A stretch of DNA of 64,000 nt from CAZNSX01 sp964575845 (GTDB taxonomy: Bacteria > UBA8248 > CAZNSX01). How positions within the stretch are numbered: the first letter of the stretch is position 1; each line of letters opens with the position of its first letter. Under the pieces are notes generated by a model. The model ran no database searches. It saw only the letters and a program-made list of their open reading frames with translations, and had not been told where the DNA came from. This document shows, piece by piece, positions 60,489-64,000 of the stretch. Both the position numbers and the translations under genes were made by a program. The stretch covers positions 62,001 to 126,000 of the forward strand of contig CAZNSX010000003.1 in the NCBI GenBank assembly GCA_964575845.1, written 5' to 3'.

Positions 60489-61245
60489 AATCCTTTCACC
60501 CAAGAAGGCGGAAGAGATGAACTTGTCCTTTCCTCGGCTGGATGAGCTCAAGGAGGGGGCTCCACGTGTGAGGGCTCCTAAGGGTGCCTTTGAGCCCACC
60601 CCGGAGGCAAAACCCGTGGAAGAGGGCGATTTCATCCGCTCCTTCATCAGGGAGAGCCCCGAACAAAAGGCTGAAGCCATCCTTGAGGAAGCCAGGAGGC
60701 AGGCCGAGGCCCTAAAGGAGAAGGCCAGGCAAGAGGGCCGTGAGGAGGGCTTCCGCCAGGGAAGGGAGGAGGGCCTCAAGGCCGAGGAGGGGAAGCTCCT
60801 CCCGGTGGCTGAAGCCATGACCCAGAGCATCAGGGAGCTCTCCAGCCTGAGGGAGAAAGTGCTCAAGGAGAGCGAAGGGGAGGCCTTTGAGCTGGTTCTC
60901 CTTATCGCCCGGAAGGTTCTCAGGCGGGAGCTTGAGCTCAGGCCCGATTCCGTCCTCCCGGTCGTGAGAGCAGCCCTCAGTCGGGCCAGCGGCTGGGGAC
61001 GGGTCAAGGCCCGACTCAATCCTGAGGACCTCTCCTTTATCGGGGAGAAGCGGACGGAACTTCTCTCCGAGCTTGAAGGTGTGGAAGGCCTGAGCCTGGG
61101 TGAGGACGGGAGCATATCGCGAGGAGGCTGCTACCTCGAAACCAATTACGGCGAGATAGACGCGCGCCTCGAGCGCCAGGTCGAGGAAATAGAGAGAGCA
61201 CTCAGGGAGTTGAGGAACAGCCTGGAAGAAGGGGATGCCCCTTGA
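60481..61245 (+). CDS. fliH: Flagellar assembly protein FliH
   Basis: Negative regulator and stator of the FliI ATPase. After a proline-rich N-terminus it has a long coiled coil (EAILEEARRQAEALKEKARQEGREEGFRQGREEGLKAEEG) with the G-x3-G repeats typical of FliH, and the VNPEDL-like C-terminal domain (ARLNPEDLSFIGE). The frame extends up into fliG. TTG 60481 keeps YRILS at the N-terminus; ATG 60517 is the alternative. It lies between fliG and fliI, as usual. Confidence 0.92.
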   Translation: MYRILSPKKAEEMNLSFPRLDELKEGAPRVRAPKGAFEPTPEAKPVEEGDFIRSFIRESPEQKAEAILEEARRQAEALKEKARQEGREEGFRQGREEGLKAEEGKLLPVAEAMTQSIRELSSLREKVLKESEGEAFELVLLIARKVLRRELELRPDSVLPVVRAALSRASGWGRVKARLNPEDLSFIGEKRTELLSELEGVEGLSLGEDGSISRGGCYLETNYGEIDARLERQVEEIERALRELRNSLEEGDAP

Positions 61246-62564
61246 GAGGAACCCTCTCCCCCTACCGGCGGTGCTTAGAGTCGCTCGAGCCCATCGGCCT
61301 TTACGGGAAGGTGAGAAAGATGGTGGGCCTCATCATCGAGAGCAACGGGCCGGGCGTGGGGGTCGGCGGCCTCTGTGAGGTTTATCCCGCGGGGGACGGC
61401 GAGCCCGCTGTGGCGGAAGTGGTCGGCTTCCGGGGGGAAAGTACCCTCATGATGCCGCTCTCCCATACTTGCGACATTGGCCCCGGAAGCAAGGTCGTAG
61501 CGCTGGAGGAAAGGGCGACCCTCAAGGTGGGACCCTCTCTTCTGGGGAGGGTTCTGGGAGGCCTGGGGGAACCCATAGACGGCCGGGGCGCCATCGAAGG
61601 GGTGGAGGGACGCGCCCTTTACTCCCCTCCTCTGAATCCACTTGAGCGGTCACTCATCCGGGAGGCTCTGGATACGGGAGTGAGAGCAATAAACGGGCTT
61701 CTCACATGCGGCAAGGGCCAGAGGTTTGGGATCTTTGCGGGCAGCGGCGTGGGCAAGAGTATGCTCATGGGCATGATCGCCCGCCAGACGGAGGCCCCCG
61801 TGAACGTCATAGCGCTCATCGGAGAGCGGGGCCGCGAGGTGCGGGAGTTCATCGAGAAGGACCTTGGGGAGGAGGGGCTCCGGCGCTCGGTCGTCGTGAC
61901 CGCCACCTCTGATGAGCCCGCTCTGGTCAGAATGCGGGGTGCTTTTCTCGCCACGGCCGTGGCCGAATACTTCAGGAGCCGAGGGGAAGATGTGGTGCTT
62001 ATGCTTGATTCCATAACCCGGTTTGCCATGGCCGCACGGGAGGTGGGCCTGGCCGCCGGAGAGCCTCCTACGGCCAGAGGCTACACCCCGTCGGTTTTCG
62101 GCCTGCTGCCGAGACTTCTGGAGCGGGCGGGAAAGGACTCTGGCGGTGGGAGCATCACCGCCCTCTACACGGTGCTTGTAGAGGGAGATGACATGAATGA
62201 GCCTATTGCGGACGCCGTGAAGGCCATTCTGGACGGGCATATCGTGCTTTCACGGGAGCTGGCGGCCCGGAACCACTATCCAGCCATAGATGTTCTTCAG
62301 AGCAAGAGCCGGGTGATGATCGATGTGGTGAGCCCCGAGCATCTGGCCTGGGCGGGGGAGCTCATAGGAATCCTAGCTGACTACCGCCAGGCCGAAGACT
62401 TGATCAATATCGGCGCCTATGTCCGCGGGACCAATGCACGAATAGATAGGGCAATTTCTAAGTATGAGGCCATAAACGGCTACCTCCGCCAGGACTTCAG
62501 AGAAGGAGCCTCCCTCGCGGAGAGCGTCAGTGCGCTGGAAGCCTTAATTAAGGGAGAGACCTAG
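61242..62564 (+). CDS. fliI: Flagellum-specific ATP synthase FliI
   Basis: ATPase of the flagellar export apparatus, related to F1 beta. Walker A GSGVGKS lies at 167-173, with IALIGERGREVREF, Walker B VVLMLDSITRFAMA and PTARGYTPSVFGLLPRLLERAG. At 440 aa it is family length. The start is TTG 61242, overlapping the fliH stop (TTGA). Confidence 0.97.
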   Translation: MRGTLSPYRRCLESLEPIGLYGKVRKMVGLIIESNGPGVGVGGLCEVYPAGDGEPAVAEVVGFRGESTLMMPLSHTCDIGPGSKVVALEERATLKVGPSLLGRVLGGLGEPIDGRGAIEGVEGRALYSPPLNPLERSLIREALDTGVRAINGLLTCGKGQRFGIFAGSGVGKSMLMGMIARQTEAPVNVIALIGERGREVREFIEKDLGEEGLRRSVVVTATSDEPALVRMRGAFLATAVAEYFRSRGEDVVLMLDSITRFAMAAREVGLAAGEPPTARGYTPSVFGLLPRLLERAGKDSGGGSITALYTVLVEGDDMNEPIADAVKAILDGHIVLSRELAARNHYPAIDVLQSKSRVMIDVVSPEHLAWAGELIGILADYRQAEDLINIGAYVRGTNARIDRAISKYEAINGYLRQDFREGASLAESVSALEALIKGET

Positions 62565-62565
62565 C

Positions 62566-63030
62566 TTGTCCTTCAGGTTCAGGCTCGAGGCCATTCTCAA
62601 GCACAGGCTCTGGATTGAGGAGCAGCGGCGGCGCGAGCTGGCAGCTTTGGGAGCGACGCTGCAGAGGGAGCGTAGGACTCTTGAAAAGATGAAAGGGGAA
62701 TTTGAAGCAAGCCGTGAAAACCTGAAATCTCGCCTGGAATCCCCCGAAGGGATTTCATCCGCTGAGGCCCACCTCTATGCTCAGTATTTCCTCGGCCAGA
62801 GCCGGGCCATCGAGGAGAAGGCAGAACTATGTCGGAAGCTTGCTGTAGAATTTGAGCGAAAGAGGCAGAAGCTCCTTCAGGCCTCCATAGCCAGGCGAAC
62901 TCTTGAGAGGATGAAGGAAAAACTTCGGCAGCGTTACGAGAAGGAAACTGAGCGAAGGGAGCAGAAGATTTCTGATGAGCTGGGCCTCTCCAAGCACGGG
63001 AGAAAGGAGGAGGGAGCATGGGTCCAGTGA
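62566..63030 (+). CDS. fliJ: Flagellar export protein FliJ
   Basis: A general chaperone/stalk of the export ATPase. The 154-aa protein is almost wholly coiled coil with the FliJ opening FRFRLEAILKHRLWIEEQRRREL. The start is TTG 62566, one base after the fliI stop. Its end overlaps the start of the next gene by 13 nt. FliJ is weakly conserved, so position after fliI adds much of the confidence. Confidence 0.9.
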   Translation: MSFRFRLEAILKHRLWIEEQRRRELAALGATLQRERRTLEKMKGEFEASRENLKSRLESPEGISSAEAHLYAQYFLGQSRAIEEKAELCRKLAVEFERKRQKLLQASIARRTLERMKEKLRQRYEKETERREQKISDELGLSKHGRKEEGAWVQ

Positions 63031-63548
63031 GAAGAGGGGCCATAATTTCCCTTATTTTATGGCTTCTCATTCCGCCTTTGGCTCACGGTGAAGAGAAAAA
63101 AGTCCCTCCCTCCCCTGAGGCTGAAGAGACTAAGAAGGTTGCGTCCAAGGGAGCCACTCCCTTTGACATGGAGCTGCTTAAAGCCCTTGAGGATAAGCGT
63201 AAGGCCTTGGAGAGCCGTGCCCGAGAAGTGGAGCGGGAGGAAGAACGCCTGAATGCCTTAAGGCGAGATATTTTGCTCAGGCTGAAGGAGCTGAGGGAGC
63301 TTGAGGGACGACTGGAGAAGCTTGTGGCCATGGGTAAAGATGCGCAGCAGCGCCAGCTCACCCATCTGGTTAAGGCCTATGAGGCCATGCGGCCCGAGGA
63401 GGCGGCCCCCCTGATAGATAAGCTCGATGAGCACCTCGTGGTGAGGATCTTTTCCCGAATGCAGAATAAGAAGGTGGGAAAGATCCTGGTCTATGTGGAC
63501 CCGCCCAAGGCTGCCCGGATAAGCCAGCTACTCGCCCGAACGAAATAG
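63018..63548 (+). CDS. motE: MotE-like flagellar protein (MgtE N-domain type)
   Basis: A signal/anchor helix (ISLILWLLIPPLAHG) is followed by a coiled coil (about 50-110) and a C-terminal domain with YEAMRPEEAAPLIDKLDEHLVVRIFSRMQNKKVGKILVYVDPPKAARIS. This matches periplasmic MotE-like proteins that act as FlaA/MotC-type chaperones or stator partners. It has 176 aa and is the last gene before the terminator. Confidence 0.82.
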   Translation: MGPVRRGAIISLILWLLIPPLAHGEEKKVPPSPEAEETKKVASKGATPFDMELLKALEDKRKALESRAREVEREEERLNALRRDILLRLKELRELEGRLEKLVAMGKDAQQRQLTHLVKAYEAMRPEEAAPLIDKLDEHLVVRIFSRMQNKKVGKILVYVDPPKAARISQLLARTK

Positions 63549-63591
63549 AAAGTGAACCCCCCGGGGGGGCCCTCTCCGGGAAAAAATTTCT

Positions 63592-63620
63592 CCCCCGCTC
63601 TCTTGCGGGGGCATTTTTTT
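63592..63620 (+). terminator. Rho-independent terminator of the flagellar operon
   Basis: A perfect 7-bp stem CCCCCGC/GCGGGGG (63592-63598 with 63605-63611), a 6-nt loop and, after CA, seven T (63614-63620). It is 43 nt after motE. Confidence 0.88.
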
Positions 63621-63703
63621 CCCGAATCCAGCCCTGCCGAAAAAACCGCGCTCAAGCCTAAACCCCCTTTAATAGAAGCTCTCCCGGGCCGCTGACCACC
63701 CCG

Positions 63704-63719
63704 CGGCATAGGAGTTGCT
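63704..63719 (+). promoter_or_regulatory. sigma-54 promoter upstream of the fliK candidate
   Basis: CGGCATAGGAGTTGCT has GG (63705-63706) and GC (63717-63718) ten bases apart with conserved CA and TT, and shares GGCATA with the promoter at 53069. Transcription would start near 63730, about 31 nt before the next ATG. Confidence 0.65.
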
Positions 63720-63760
63720 CAGGGTGGGAGCAGACTAGAGCTCCATAAGGAGGTTCAGGA

Positions 63761-64000
63761 ATGAGCGCCCTACCGGTTGGCTCTCCCATGCAGGAAAATT
63801 TGATTTCCCTCACGGCTGAAGGGACCCCTGCAATCGAAGGGGAGATAAGAGGGGAGTTCCTGGGGATATTTAAAGCCCTCACCCTGGGAGCTCACCTGCT
63901 TTCCGAAGGGGAAGGTGAAGCCCAGCTCCTCGCAGCCAGCGGTCAAAAAGGGAATGAAGGAGAAGACACCGGGGAAGCTCTTCCCCCCCTTTTGGATATC
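63761..64000 (+). CDS. N-terminus of a flagellar gene, fliK candidate (3' partial)
   Basis: ATG 63761 follows AAGGAGG with 9 nt spacing and stays open for 80 codons to the window edge. The sequence is low in conserved motifs (EGEIRGEFLGIFKALTLGAH, then a Glu/Gly-rich linker), as expected of the variable N-terminus of the hook-length protein FliK. FliK usually follows fliJ or motE. The call rests on position, not on homology. Confidence 0.55.
   Translation, partial: MSALPVGSPMQENLISLTAEGTPAIEGEIRGEFLGIFKALTLGAHLLSEGEGEAQLLAASGQKGNEGEDTGEALPPLLDI

Noticed and set aside
1..64000. CRISPR arrays, rRNA genes and complete insertion sequences
   Set aside because: No regularly spaced repeats, rRNA sequence or intact transposase with inverted repeats was seen by eye.

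Overview
The window is 64 kb of a GC-rich Gram-negative chromosome. LPS-transport genes (lptD, lptE), heptose synthesis (hldE), flagellar genes under sigma-54 control and the local gene orders ribE-ribBA-ribH-nusB, leuS-lptE-holA-rpsT-murJ-xerD and phoH-7TMHD-ybeY point to a deltaproteobacterial (Desulfobacterota-like) organism. That placement is inferred from gene order and protein flavour only; no phylogeny was run. Many starts are GTG or TTG, and overlapping stop/start pairs are common.

Layout. 1-2.8 kb: riboflavin operon and nusB. 2.8-7.1 kb: leuS, lptE, holA and convergent rpsT. 7.2-17.2 kb: murJ, xerD, phoH, a 7TM-HD phosphohydrolase, ybeY (104-nt overlap), a HIT protein, a LapA-like protein and mutS. 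17.2-19.9 kb (minus): a cytoplasmic molybdopterin oxidoreductase and its FeS subunit. 20.2-31 kb (minus): a conserved protein of unknown function, hldE, radC, nucleotide-sugar genes (UDP-xylose and dTDP-rhamnose routes, no rmlC) and lptD. 31-38.6 kb (minus): ilvD, two acetolactate synthase large subunits, two small subunits, psd and pssA in one tightly coupled operon. 39-42.4 kb (minus): a YdcH-like protein, tsaB, rex and the F0 genes atpZ-atpI-atpB-atpE without F1 genes.

42.6-51.9 kb is the accessory part. A complete tRNA-Lys is followed directly by a 36-nt 5' fragment of tRNA-Glu that stops just before the anticodon. A frameshifted HTH pseudogene abuts it, then a minus-strand cassette: a TPP-dependent enzyme, an alpha/beta hydrolase and a five-gene oligopeptide-type ABC importer. 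The importer's solute-binding protein appears to be circularly permuted: its Tat signal is followed by what is normally the C-terminal part of the fold, and then by the normal N-terminal part. This is the most unusual object in the window.

51.9-64 kb: a FleQ/FlrA-like sigma-54 activator with its own sigma-70 promoter, two FleQ-box-like dyads, a sigma-54 promoter, and an operon of a TPR protein, a pseudo-receiver sigma-54 activator, flgB-flgC-fliE-fliF-fliG-fliH-fliI-fliJ and motE. A strong terminator ends it. A second sigma-54 promoter then drives the gene that runs off the window (fliK candidate). Together this reads as a two-regulator, sigma-54-driven early flagellar hierarchy.
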